Shown piece by piece: positions 1 to 12,454 of a stretch of 64,000 bases of DNA (positions are counted from its first letter, which is position 1; every line of letters begins with the position of its first letter). Origin of the DNA: Chlorokybus atmophyticus (taxonomy: Eukaryota; Streptophyta; Chlorokybophyceae; Chlorokybales; Chlorokybaceae); the NCBI GenBank assembly GCA_009103225.1, contig RHPI01000026.1, positions 367,210-431,209 on the forward strand, read 5' to 3'. The notes under the pieces were generated by a model. It saw only the letters and a list, made by a program, of their open reading frames with translations. It searched no databases and was not told where the DNA came from. Position numbers and translations under genes: made by a program.

Positions 1-71
1 GGCTATCACTGCTTGAAGCGATATCGACAGGGCCGGCTTGATACAAAGCGCGATATCGAGTGCAGCCGAGC

Positions 72-3000
72 ATGCATGCGGGCACTGGCGTCTGTGCTTT
101 ATCCGTGGCGTTGATGGCGGCGGTGGCAGCGGCGGTGTCGGTGGCGGGGTCTTTAAGGGTGGCCAGCAGCAGTAGCAGTAGCAGCATTGGTGAAGCTCGT
201 ACGAGCGGTGCTGCTCCACGCAGCAGGCGCCGTAGCCGTTGCCACAGCCGCAACTCAGCAGCCTCTGCAGCGCCTCGTTCTAGGTGTCAAGTGGACAGCT
301 GTGGAGGCGATGGTGGTGGAGCACATGAACTGCCTCCTCCGTCTCACAGGCAAGCTGCGGATGCTTCTGGAGCATTGCCCTTAAGGATCGTCCTGACGGC
401 GTTGCTGTCTGCGGCGCCAATTGTCACAGCTGGCGCTTGCGAGGTGCGTGCATGCATTGTCGAGCTGTGCAATTCTGAGCGTACAACTTTGCCTACTACG
501 TGCAATGCTGACCATAGTTTGTTTGTATGCATGCTCAGTGGTATCGCTGCTAATTTACCTTAGGTGGTTGTGCTGGTTACTGGCATGGCGACAGCCTGTG
601 CTGTTTATGTAGGCAGTGGCTGCATGTTGAGCCAAGCGGCAAACAACTCAGTTTGGTCACTCAGCAGTGTAATTGTTAGCGGTGTTAGCTCTGTGCCATA
701 GCTGTGAGCATGGTAGGTCCACCACGCCAACTGCCACTGCAGTTTATTGCCTATGCTTTGACCTACCTCCGCTGATACTGGTTTTGTTAAGAAATAGTCG
801 GTAGCTATTCCTGCCAAGAAACACCCAGCGCAGGAGTCAGGTTCCAACCTGCAGATGTACACAGAACAGTTTGTAACTTGAGCTCACGTATAGAGGCTGA
901 GTACCATGCCCTTTGTGCAGGCACTGCAAGCTCCGACAACAGCCGACCGGCCTGCCGCAGTTGCTGAGCCATCATTGTCAAGCACCACCACGTCACTAAA
1001 GCTACCAGACTCTCCCTTTCCAGAGGTGTCCGGAAGGGTCAGCTCTCAGGATGCTTCACAGAATGCACTGCAGCAGCGCACATTACTGCCTCGAGTGGGC
1101 TTGCCGGACCTTTCAAACATGCCGGACTTGTCCAGCAGCGCCACGGCGGCCTGGAATGATCTCGTGGCCAAGGGCAATAATGCGTATGACAAGCTCAAGA
1201 GCTTGAAGCTACCGCCACTCCCCACGCACAGGCTTCCGTCTCTGCCCGATGTGAAGAGTCTAGCTTCTCAGCTGCCAGCTCCAAATTTGAGCGGTCTAAG
1301 CAGCAGCGAAGCAGTTGCTCCGGCTGCGGTTGCCGCAGGAGGCCTCGTGGGCCTGCTGCTATGGCAACAGGCAGCTCTTGCCCGTGTCAAAAGACAGGTT
1401 GCGGCGTTGGAGGAGGAGCGAGCCGCTGCGCAAAATGCGCTTCAACAGTTGGCTTCTGCAAACGGTGTGTCCACTGCAGATGAGGTTCGTAGCACGATGC
1501 GTAGGACACAGCAGCATGCAGGATATGATTGAACAGACATGTTTTGGCTGACAGTCTGTCAGAATATAGACGCATGTGCTCGCACGTCTGCACGTGTGTG
1601 CGTGTGCATATGTATATATGTGGCTAAAGCATGCATAGCGAGTTCAGGCATGCACTCGCATTACTGGCTACGCAGATTTTGAGCAGCATCTGTTGTTATG
1701 TCGTCGTCTGCATTGCTTAGTATATATCACGATATGTAAGCATTGCATCGACGTTGGCGGAGATGTGTTGCTGAAGTACAAGGGCACCATGCAGGTTTCA
1801 CCAGGAAAGGCATGGCTGGAGCAAGCGGTGGGACGCCTGCAGGTGTCCTTGACATCAGCCGCGCAGGCGCAGCAGAGGCTGGAGGAGCAAGTCTTGGGAC
1901 TCCAGCACCTGCTTGAGACGGAGCGAGAGACCGTCGCTCAGTTGCAGGAGAGCTTAGCATCCACTAAGCAATCGCTGCAAGAGAGCCGAGCCTCGTATGC
2001 GGCGCTGCTGCAGCAATACGAAGACAAGGTGGTGGAGTTACATGACTTGGAAGAAACGCTGAATGCTGAGCTTAGAGAAGTTCAGGCCGAAGCGGCCACC
2101 TTGAGCGATGAGCTCGATGAGCGCACCGTTTCGCTTCAACAAGCGCAAGCGTTGCAGCGTGAAACGGAGGCTTTGCTTCGCGGCGAGGAGCAGAAGAGTT
2201 ATGAGCTTGAGCAGTCGCTGTCTTCTGTTGAGGAAGAGTTGACAGAGGAGCGAGCTTTGCGCACTGCACGCGACAACAAGCTTACGCAACAGGCAAACGT
2301 TATGCAGGTCAGTGAGACGCTTGTCCTGGTTTTATGTGGTCAATATTCTGATACATACGTCGGTGCTAATGTTGCTGCTGTTGTAGAAACTTCGCAGTGA
2401 CTTGGCTCAGCTGGAGCGGTTGCTAAGATCGGAGCAGTCCACGGCGGCTTCCCTGACAAAGCAAATCCAGGAAGCTGAGGCGTCGTTGAAAGAGCGGTAT
2501 AGTCAGATCAAGTCATTGTCGCTGGATTTGCAGCAGAAACAGCAGACAATCTCGTCGCTGCTTGAAACCAAGAGGTCTCTAGAAGACCAGGTAAATGCTC
2601 AAACCTATGATGCTGCAACCAAGGGTGTCAACTGCTACGTGCCTATGGTTGTGACACTTCCCATGTTGCACAGGTAACGAGTACAAAGGGTGCGCTTGTG
2701 GAGAAGAGCAAACAGCTGGATGTGACGGAAACCAAGTTGAAGGGAGAGCTCCGGCAGCGCGAGGCTGACCAAAGGCGCATTGAGGTTGGCGAGTCGTTCA
2801 CTTGCATGCCAGCTGTAGACTGCAACACTCATGTGCGTTGCAGTCCACAGCTGATCGGTTGTGCTCGTGTCGCAGGCCCTGGAGCGAGAAAGCAAATGGG
2901 AAAGGTCTGCTCGGGAGGCCCTTGCTGTGGAGTTGAGAGGTCAAAAAGAAGTTGCTGAAAGTCAGGTATAGCGTGAAGCCCTGCATTATGTGTATGCGTG

Positions 3001-5062
3001 CATGTATGTAATGAATGGCCCATCCGGTTGCAGAGGGCAGCGGCCACCAAATTGGAGGAAACGTTGGCAGACGAGCGCTCGACCTCGTCGAACCTGCGGA
3101 ATGATCTTGGTCAGCTCAGGAAAGCCAGCACCACGCTGCGGCAGCAGAACATTTCCCTGCAGCGCGAGCTGGAAGTGCGCTCGCATGCGTTTGAAGACGA
3201 GCTCAAGGCTGTCAACGACGCCATTGCGGACTTGAAGACTGAACTTGTCGCGGTCAACCAGGCTTTGCTCGATGAGCGTGCAACTGTTGCATCGGCCCAG
3301 TGGGGTCGCAAACGAGAGGTGCGACTCTCATGTTTAGCTCTTGTGCAGTGACTAGATTGTGTTGAAATTGAGCGTGGCTGAGCCTGGTGTTACACAACTT
3401 TAAGGTTGCTCTGGCCAAAGAGGCAGCTGACGCGCATCAGCGGCAGCGACGGGAAGCCGAGGACGCTCTCAGGGCTGCGCAAAGGGGCCTGGAGGCTATG
3501 GGAGGAGAGGTGACAAAGCGTTTGCATTGCATCATTGACGAACGGCTTTGAGGTTGGCCAGAAGTGGCTACATATATAAGCTCGCCGCTGATGCTGTTCT
3601 GTGCTCAGGTGGCTGAGCTCAGGGCGGAGATCGCTGCAATTGAAGTTGAGCTCCTGAATGAACGCAGCCAGCGCATGGAGCTCATGGAGTACTTGGCCAA
3701 AATGCAAGGCAAGCCAAGCAAAAGGCGTGCATCACTTAGGCATACGAGACACCTTATCTCTACTAGACATCCTTTCAGAGATTAGTCCCATACTGGCTTG
3801 CATAGAAGCTGCACATTGCTGACGAATCTGCGCCCCTGTTGTAACATTCGGCGAGTGGGTGATAGGCTGCACTGGGCAAACAACAGGGAGAGCTGAGTGG
3901 CTGTGATCTTATCGCGCAGGTGCCGCGGCAACATTGAAGTTCCCGAAGCAGACGCAACCCAGACCTGGCCAGCGGCTGGAAGATGTTGTCACCGCATCAG
4001 AGTCAGTCGGCGGCGTCACAGCCGCGGCTGCCCTCCAGCCAAACCTTGTGAACTCCAATGACCAGGAGCGCATGCTGCGGGAACGCGAGCGGGAGCGCGA
4101 ACGGGAGAGGGAACGGGAACGTGAAGCTGAGCGCGAGCGCGAACGTCGGCGGGATGAGGTATGAACCATGACCACAGAGATGTTAGCACAACGGGATGGA
4201 TTATGTTGCTGTCGGCCGGCGTTACTTACAGCGTCTAGAATTGTCGGTCACTCTATACACACTGTGCTTACTCCACAGCAGTACAGCTTGTTCCAAGGTG
4301 TCGCTAAGGGCCACTAGCTGGAAAACCAACTTGTTGGCTGGGCGAGAGATATCTTGCTGGACCTGCTCGCATGATGTGTGGTCGTGTGTCTGCAGGAGCG
4401 GAAAAGGGAAAGGGAGGCCGACATGTTGGTGCTGACGCAGCTGGAGCAGGAGGTTCAATCGCTCACTTACGCGTTGGGCATTGAGCGCAAGACAAATGCG
4501 CAACTCCGCAAGGATTGCGCAGCCGCCCAGGAACAAGGCCAGCGTCTTCGGCGGCAGCTCATGGACGGCGTACCCATTGCCACCTCTGATGGTATGCTGG
4601 TAGTGTGGCTATTTTGTCACGCGTACGCACTGGTGTTGGTGTTGACTCCTGTGCACACTTCGTTAATCTATCAAAGCAGGTTCCACCATCGCAGCACTGA
4701 AAGGGCGCTGGCTGTTGCGCACACCGGACAGAGGGGGCACCCCGCCAGTCGGGGGCTGGCCGACAGTCGCTCCACCCAACATGCCGCAGTACATGCCTTC
4801 AGAGTTGGTCCGTGGAGCCAACAGCCGCTCACCCACCCCCACATCAACCCCTGTCCCGCCATCACAGCCCGTCCCGCAGAGCACCACCCCTCGTCCACAG
4901 AGGCCCCCATCCACACGGCCGCCAACACCCCCTCCGAGTCCACAGCCGCCTCGCCCTGGACCTTTGCTCAACAACAACGTGTTGCACCGCACCCCCCCCG
5001 CGGGGTCTCCCAAGAACGTACGGAGGCAGACCGGGCCGGCTCCTCGCGGGGAGCAACCGTGA
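72..5062 (+). CDS. Long coiled-coil protein, MFP1-like (plastid/thylakoid filament type)
   Basis: Twelve exons join in phase: 72-443, 921-1484, 1795-2307, 2387-2590, 2674-2784, 2876-2965, 3034-3318, 3405-3509, 3609-3708, 3920-4158, 4396-4591, 4680-5062, giving about 1053 aa. The Ala/Ser/Arg-rich N-terminus could be a plastid transit peptide. One hydrophobic segment (about residues 255-272, ending GGLVGLLLW) is followed by roughly 650 residues of Leu/Glu/Gln/Arg heptads, a run of Arg-Glu repeats encoded near 4080-4150, and a Pro-rich tail. This order (transit peptide, one membrane helix, long coiled coil) is that of MAR-binding filament-like protein 1 of plant thylakoids. Coiled coils mimic one another, so the family call is inference. 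The first exon is the weakest part: a start at 906 in exon 2 is possible. Intron 3709-3919 begins with GC instead of GT. Confidence 0.6.
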
Positions 5063-5971
5063 GCAGTACACTGTGTTGTCTGTGAGTGGGATTGGGTGTT
5101 TCGTGTTGCGTGGCCTGTGATCTGATTGACCACTATATGGTAGGGTAGCTATTGTGCAGCGCTACTATTATGTTAGCTGCACCTGGTTATGGCAGCGGGG
5201 GCCAATGCAACAGTTTGCACCTGCTCTAGTTGTAAGCACTGTATTGAACAAAGGGCTTGGCTAAGTTGCAGGTGGTTGGCACTCAGAAGGCTGAGCTTTG
5301 CCACAAGCATGGCTAAAACTGCCAGGCGATGTCTGTGCGAGTTGCGCAGGGAGGCTGACTCAAGTCATGCCGTGTGATTCACCTCACTGCCTTACAACTA
5401 TAGCAGGACCCCACCGAGCCGTGTATCAGCTGAAGCTGAGTGCTTGGTTCACAGCCACCTATGAAGAGGGTGTGCAATGGATGTTTGAGTATACTGCTTG
5501 TGTATTTTGCATGCATACATGAGGTCGTGTGGGCAGGTAACCACTGTAAATGCATGCGAGTCAGACTGATTGCAGGCATCACCCCTCCAATTTGGCTGAT
5601 GCATGCATGACTGAAAGGGCGAAGCGGTAGTTGGAGTAATTTAGCGAGTGAGCGGCAAGAGGACATGAGTAGATCAGCCCAGTGATGAAGTAATGTCTGG
5701 GAGTGAATGAAGCCGATGTGTATGCCTGCCATGTGCGATGCTGTGCATCATGCTGAACGAGTGTACAGCAGTACAGTGCAAGTCGCCATTGCGCTTTAGA
5801 TATGTATACACGCTGGCGCACATCCAACACCAAGTGTGCTTGCACACAACAAACTTGCAAGAACTACAACAAAGAGACCGTTTATGCTACAAGGGAGCGC
5901 CTGCAACCAATCATACTCTAAGTTCATCTTACATGCATCTTACAACCTTCCATTGCACTACAGCGCTCATG
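5063..5971. other. Intergenic region between two converging genes
   Basis: This stretch lies between the stop of the coiled-coil gene and the stop of the YME2-like gene, so it should hold both 3' UTRs. I see no conserved reading frame, RNA gene or repeat in it. Confidence 0.5.
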
Positions 5972-8900
5972 TCACGAGTGTGCTTCCTTTAACCTCTGCT
6001 CGCAGCGCCGCCTCACCTCATCCGCTTTGCAGAACTTCTCATGCGTTTCCGCCAAGCGTGCGATCAGGAACCGTCTCCTGCTCTCAGCAAACTCCTGCGT
6101 ATCACGCGCATCCCCGACAGGACTCCACGTATTGGATGTCGCAGTTGTTGTGATATCCTTGAGCTTCACCAGCTCATTCTCGAGGCCGGAGATGGTTGCC
6201 GACAGTGGCTCGAGCTGCGCACTGGCCGCGAGCAAGTCCAATCCCGGCCGCAGCCGCTCGTCCGCGGCTATCTTGCGCATGGCCTCTAGCATCACGGGAG
6301 ACCCCGTCCGGAGTGTTGCCGGCTTGTTCGGCTGCAGATTCACCTATTTTGTAACAAAGTGGGAAGAAAGTTGTCACCTTAGAGCGTATGACATGTGCGC
6401 TGCAAGTCAATGCCACAAGCACATTGACTGAGTAATTGAGGTAGAAAACACGCACTCCAACAACACAGACTGGCAGATACTTACAACATGAACAAAGTTT
6501 AAGCTATGCAACCAACCTGCAGCAACTGAGCTCTCACGAGCGAGTCCAGAGCGTCGTCGTTGCCTTTGAAGACATTGAAGAGCATGGCATCATACTCGAC
6601 TTCACCGCTTTTAGAGGCGGCCATTGCCAGGATGACATTCCACAGCTGCGCCTGTGTGGCCACACAGGGTGTGTCAAGGGACTGTGTAAAGTGTTTACAG
6701 GTTGAGATGTGAGTTCATCCAGTCCCAGGTCAGTAACAAGTTACTGACCTGAGACCACTTTGCAGCACCCTTCTTGTGTTGTGCATCGGTGCCGAACAGA
6801 TACGACCTCACGTCCTCAATCGCATCACGCACTATCTCTGCAACGGCCTCGTGCACGGGAGTACCTGCTTTGATACTCCTACAAAAGGGCAAACGAAGTT
6901 GCAAGCTCTTCAAGGGTAGTGGCATAGACAAGCAAGAGTCACACAGTAGCTGGTTGATCATGTAGTGCACCTGACTAAGGTTTGAAGGTCCGAGAAGCGG
7001 CCCCCCAACACCGCGATGGCCTGCAGGCTGTCTTCGTCAAGATTGTCGGCGTCTTCGTCGAGGTGTTGGGCCACAAACTGCACTGCTGCATCCCTGCATG
7101 CAGACAAAACAGTTACTGCCAGCCGAATGGAACGACTCTCATGCGCATGCACGTGCGCAAGTGCACGCACACACTCGTCTGCAACAAACAAACAAATTTG
7201 CGTGCGAATGCAATAAGACACGTCTGACCCCAATTGCACGATTCGTAAACGAGGGAACGCCAACTACCTGCTGGCGTCAGCCAAGCGCACGCTGTCTAGT
7301 GCGATCCAAGGATGGGCTGAAGCCACGTCCTTCTCGAGGGAAGTGCGGTCGGTCACAAAGATGACGCGCGCAAGACCCAATCTCGTCACCTGCATGCAAG
7401 ATAATGACATAAGGTTGTGATGAAGTTGGGAGCTCGGCGAGATCAACTACCAAGATATGTGTACATACAATTGGTCCACACGCATGTACACATGTTAATG
7501 CTACATACCCACATACTCATGTACCTAACGTACAAACAGAGCATACATAAGGTGCACAGATATGATACAAACACACATACACACATGATACACACCTCAG
7601 CCGCCCATGTCACCAGCGTGTACAAGAAATGGCTCTTCTTATCCGCGTTGTCCTCCGTAAACCCGGTGATCACAAACAACGGCACCTGTTGCATTTTTCA
7701 ACACCAACCATCAACCAAACCACACGCGCAACCCAACACGCTATCAACTCATTAAACCAACAGGCACACACCTTTGCAGCAACGGCTTCATCATCACGGC
7801 CAGCCGGCGCTTGCGAGGTAGCGGCAGCTGCGTTTATCTGGCGTGTGCGAATCCTCTCAAGTGCAGCATCAACACAATCCAAAATCTTTATGACGTTGCC
7901 GGCGGCCACGCCCTGCTGCTTCGCGGCCGCGGCGCCCGGCGTGAACACGTCGAGGAAGCTCGTCACGTAGCTCAGGAAGGTGAACCCCGGCATGAAGCCG
8001 ACAGACGCGGCAAGCGCCGTCACGAACTCGTCGTCGGCGCGATCGAGCATCGACCTCACGTCGATGTTGACAACATTCTGCAAGAATTGAGGTATGATGA
8101 CAGGCCCATACATGTTTGCATACATGCATGTGTGGACGCAGATGCATGCATGTACACACTAGCGTGGCGTGTACACACGCACACATGCGCGCGCGCATAT
8201 GCGCATGCATTTGCACACACACGCCCACGCCCACGTACAGTTGCACAAGTACAAGTGTGTGGCGATTTTGTCAGGGCGGGCAAAACAAGTCAACCTGTGT
8301 GTCTCTGTCCTTGAGCACGCGGGAGAGCAAGTCTAGCGCGCCGCTGCCGTATGGGCCGCTGAGAAAGAGCGGCCGCGCCGGCGCGCGATCAAGCCACTTG
8401 GCCACCTGTTGGGCGTCCTGCTCGCGCGCTTGCCACGTCGCCACAGCCTGTTGGTTATGGGGGAAACAGCAACACTCAGTCTTTCAACCAGAGTCCTTTG
8501 AGATAGTATTCACTGGAACTGCTGTGCAACATACCGTGTCTTCGGTGCCTACACCGTGTCCCAGTCTCAATCGGTCAAAGGAAAGCCACTCAATGATCTG
8601 ACCGGTAGACAGCTTGGCTTTGCGCGCAAGCCTGCGCAGCTGCCCAACAACATACGTCATGAAAGCAATGCTTGTTACAATTGCAGAGAAGCATGTACGT
8701 GCATGTATGTGTGGGTGCATGCCTGCGTGCATATGAACGTGTATCTGCGCGTGCGTGTGTACGCACATGTGTTTGCGCATGCGTGTGTCTTTTTGCGCAC
8801 GTGTGCGTGCGTGCATGTGTGCGCGTGTGCGTGGTGGGTGGAACGGCGGGGGAGTTTGTTTTTGTGTGTATGTGCATGTGCGCACATGTTCATGCATGTG

Positions 8901-10989
8901 GCTGTGCGTGCGTATGTGTAGCTCACCTGTGCTGTGCCAAGGAAGTTGAGGCCTGTGTACCGTCCAGTGATGCGGTTGTCGATCGACATGATGCGCAGGG
9001 GATCAAACACGAGGTATGTGCCTAGGGCCAGGAGGATACCGAACACGGGCACAACGATCCGCGGGTGCTTTGATATGTAGTCTTGCACTATGCTCGAGCG
9101 CAGGTAAGGCAGATACGACAACCGAACCTGCGCACAGAACTCCTCACTACATTGATGACGTAAGCATACGCACAGAGAACAATATTTTAAGCAAGGACAT
9201 GCAAGCGCGTGCGTACACGCAAATTTGCACACACACGCACACGCATCCTCACAAACCCACCCACACACCCGCCCGTACACGACACCAGATGATACCAAAC
9301 CCAAATTCAACAAAGCACAGCATCAACGCAAATACACCAACTCACACCTTACAGGACTCCGTCCCCGGCACGAACGCTCTGTGCGCGCAGTTTAGCGCCG
9401 CCACCGACGCTTCCGGTTTCTGAAACACGACGGTTGCGACGCGCGGCCCTTCTTTCGGCATCGTTCCGAGCTCGACTTGCGTCAATCGGCCGAAGGGCCG
9501 CAGCAGAGCATAGAGCCCCTCCTCGCCGACGAGAGCGGATTCGGTGCCGGACAACTCCGCGCGGAGGCGGGTGGAGGGGTAGCGAGCGGCGGCGGACATG
9601 TCCTCGCAGAAGGGTTCCCCAACGACCTGTTGTCTCTTGTTTTTTTTGTTGGTGTGTGCGCGTGTATGCATGTGTGGGTATGTGTGTGTGACCGTGCGTG
9701 CGCGCGTGCATGGGCGCGTGTGTGTGTAGACATGACATAAATGGGAATGCAACAACCACACAGAACAGGAAGACTTTCAACTGGATGCAACTTTCACACA
9801 AGTGACACAGTGTGTGCAACACATGTATGTACGTTTACCACCGCTATCTGCACGCTTCACAATGTCACACGCGCATGTCACATGTGCACACGCATATACT
9901 TGACATATTGTTGGTGTGGTTCCAGCATCTGACCTTGTAGACGCTCATGGTTCTTCTTGCGAGCCATGCACGGAAGGGGTTTGCGTCCAGCTGTTGCTTA
10001 ATGCGATTCGTGACCTGCACGCTGCATTGAAGTCAACATCAACACATAAGCATACACTGAGATAGAAACAAACCATGACACACAAAAAGTTAACAACTAT
10101 TGATTCTAATTGTACCTCCTCTGAAGTAAGAGCGCTGCCTTCGCACGCGCGGTAGTACACTATCGTGCCGCCGTCCCGTAGCTTTGTGCATAATGCCTCC
10201 GCCTTCACGCCCTCCGGCAGCAAACTGAAGAGTAATGTGTATTAGATGAAGATGTCGTCCAAGTGTGGTGGAACGCGGTTGGTTTGTTCGCTACCAAATG
10301 AAGGCTTTCAACAGCATTGCTTCAAGAGCAAGGGTTGGTTGCAGTGTGCGGTGTGCGTGCAAGGATTGTAAACAACATGTGCTTGTGCGAGCTTGCGTTC
10401 TGCAGTATGGCAAACAACAGTATGGCAATGCATGCCAATATAAGTGTTGACGGAAAACCAACAACGTGCTTCATGCCAAGGCAGCACTTTGACGAGAGTC
10501 GAGTGGCCTGTGATGTGTATACAGTACCCAACACACTCCTTGCTGAGTTACCACAATTGTTGCACAATTGCACACAAACAGAGCGGTCTCTACTGTGCAA
10601 TTGTCAAACAACTGGCCTTGTCACAACAACCAGCAATCAGCAAGACGTGCTGAGATTATGTGTCTCTCCTCTCACTTGGTGAGAACGTAATTCTCTGCGC
10701 GTTCGGCCAAGAAGCGCAGCGGCAAGCCACCGTAGTACAGCCAAAGGGCGCCAGTAGAACCGCTAGTAGAACCGCTAGTACAACTGGCATTAGCACTGCC
10801 AATGCCAGTGCCAGTGGCTGGGCTGCTGGCCAATGAGGCCAGCTCAGGCTCTCCCCGCGCCGCCCCCTCCGCCACGAGGGAGCAGTGGTCCCTCTTCCTC
10901 CTTCTCGTCGTCGTCCTTGTGGCTAGCTGCAGCAGCAGCGGACGGCGCCGCCTCAGCCAGGCCGCCGCCGCTGCCGCCGCCGCCGCCAT
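5972..10989 (-). CDS. YME2: YME2/RNA12-type mitochondrial inner membrane protein (mitochondrial escape protein 2)
   Basis: Fourteen exons on the minus strand: 10676-10989, 10116-10224, 9934-10014, 9348-9626, 8927-9127, 8535-8639, 8295-8447, 7772-8077, 7596-7685, 7268-7389, 6971-7093, 6749-6878, 6517-6651, 5972-6343. They give 839 aa, close to yeast Yme2. Order: Arg-rich mitochondrial presequence, RRM-like domain (about 169-261), one transmembrane helix (285-302, IVVPVFGILLALGTYLVF), then the RNA12 C-terminal domain with the family-like stretch AIAVLGGRFSDLQTLV. Yme2 proteins sit in the inner mitochondrial membrane and affect mtDNA nucleoid maintenance. The P-loop reads GPYGSGA (394-400), lacking the Walker A lysine, and the Walker B position reads LFVITGF, lacking Asp, so ATP use is doubtful. 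An in-frame ATG at 11019 would add 10 residues. Confidence 0.85.
8690..8915. repeat. Alternating purine-pyrimidine tract (TG/CG/CA) in a YME2 intron
   Basis: The intron between the exons at 8535-8639 and 8927-9127 is almost wholly alternating purine/pyrimidine (TGTGCGTGCATGTG-like). Similar tracts lie at 8140-8230, 9230-9270, 9650-9730, 26030-26210 and 62920-62990. Such sequence can form Z-DNA. Confidence 0.75.
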
Positions 10990-11019
10990 GCTGGGCGAAA
11001 GGCAGTGCACTCGCAGCAT

Positions 11020-11243
11020 GCAAGGGAGCCACCACTTTGAAAGTCAAGAAAGGCAGTGAGTCACTCTGCTACTATGAGCTATGTGTGTTGTACCATACCA
11101 CTGTGATGCCTCATACATGCAGTGTTATGCGTTCGCTACCTACCTGTCACATGCACATACGGCAACATGCTTGCGCGCGTGTGTGAGTGCGCACATGCGA
11201 GGGTGCGCATGCGCGCACTCGCGCACATGCGTAATGCGTGTGC

Positions 11244-11291
<48 letters not shown>

Positions 11292-12454
11292 ACTGGTTGT
11301 TCTTAACTTGACATATCTGTTAGTCACATGCAGTGTGCTGCACACGAGACTAGTTGTGTCGTGCTCTGGCACACGCAGCACATCCAGCACACAAAACAGC
11401 ACCTCAGTACGCAACCGCGAGGCACGACGTGCATTCAACTGCACACTCGCAGCATGTGCACGTACACGTGTGCGCACTTGTGCGTGAACTTCTTGATTTC
11501 AACGCCAGGCCTTGATGGAGACCACAGGCACACAGAAGCAAGCAGGCATTGTGATTGTATTGACCGGCATGTATTGACCAACAACAACACATGCTTTCCG
11601 GCCCCTGCTCCAATACTGCATTGTGTGCGCTCTTTTTCTGTGCTTGCTTTGTTGCAGTAGACAACAGGGAGTCAGTGGCATGCACTTGGCTGGGGTAGGG
11701 TTTCTTAACCTGCTTGGAGGCATCGCAAATTAAGTTGCAACTCCGTTTGTGACGAAGAGAGTGAGAGAGCTGCTGTGAGGTTGATACGGCCTGGTGGTAT
11801 GATCTGCTGCTGTGGTATGGTCTGCTGCTGCCCACCAAGTTATGGACCAGGGAGGAGCTTCAAGCAGAACTTCGTGATGCATTGCTCGCTGGGAACATTG
11901 TTGAATGCATGTGATGCTTGCATTCTCGCAAAGTGGGCACGCGGACAACCTGCTAGTTGTAGACAGCATCAAGTGTTGATGGGGATGCAAATTTACTTAT
12001 GATTCAGGGGGTTTGTGACTGCTGAGGTGAGGTGTGGCTTCACTCATGACTACACACTCCTGGCGAGCATGCAGTACAGGTGGAGGGTACTACTCACAAG
12101 AACCCGGTGGCTGAAATCATACCGTGCATCCTGAGTTTGTAATGCTTGTTGATTACTGTTGTTGCGTATTCTGGAGGCAGACTGCAGCGACCATACCAGC
12201 TGAATGTAGCAACATAGTGGCAGCACAAGCGACAACAATAGGACAAACCTGAGTCAATATCCTTGGCAAACAACAGCCAGTTAACAGTCACAGCCACATT
12301 CTTACCAGGTTGAGCACTGGCTGGTTGCGCACTGAACATGTTATGTATATCAATGTCAATGTCGCATGTCCTGTACAAGGGGCGGCTGCGAACCGCTGAT
12401 CCAAATGCATGCTTTCAAAGCACAAACTCTGAATGACAGAACGCACGACCGACA
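11020..12454. other. Intergenic region with a TG microsatellite
   Basis: The region lies between the YME2-like start and the RFC stop, so it should contain the YME2 promoter and the RFC 3' UTR. A (TG)n run of about 44 bp lies at 11244-11287. I find no frame with convincing coding character. Confidence 0.5.
11244..11287. repeat. (TG)n microsatellite
   Basis: Uninterrupted TG dinucleotides, about 22 units, directly readable. Confidence 0.95.

Noticed and set aside
11122-11487. Small Cys/Val-rich protein frames around the TG repeat
   Set aside because: They depend on the TG run and have no homology or splice support.
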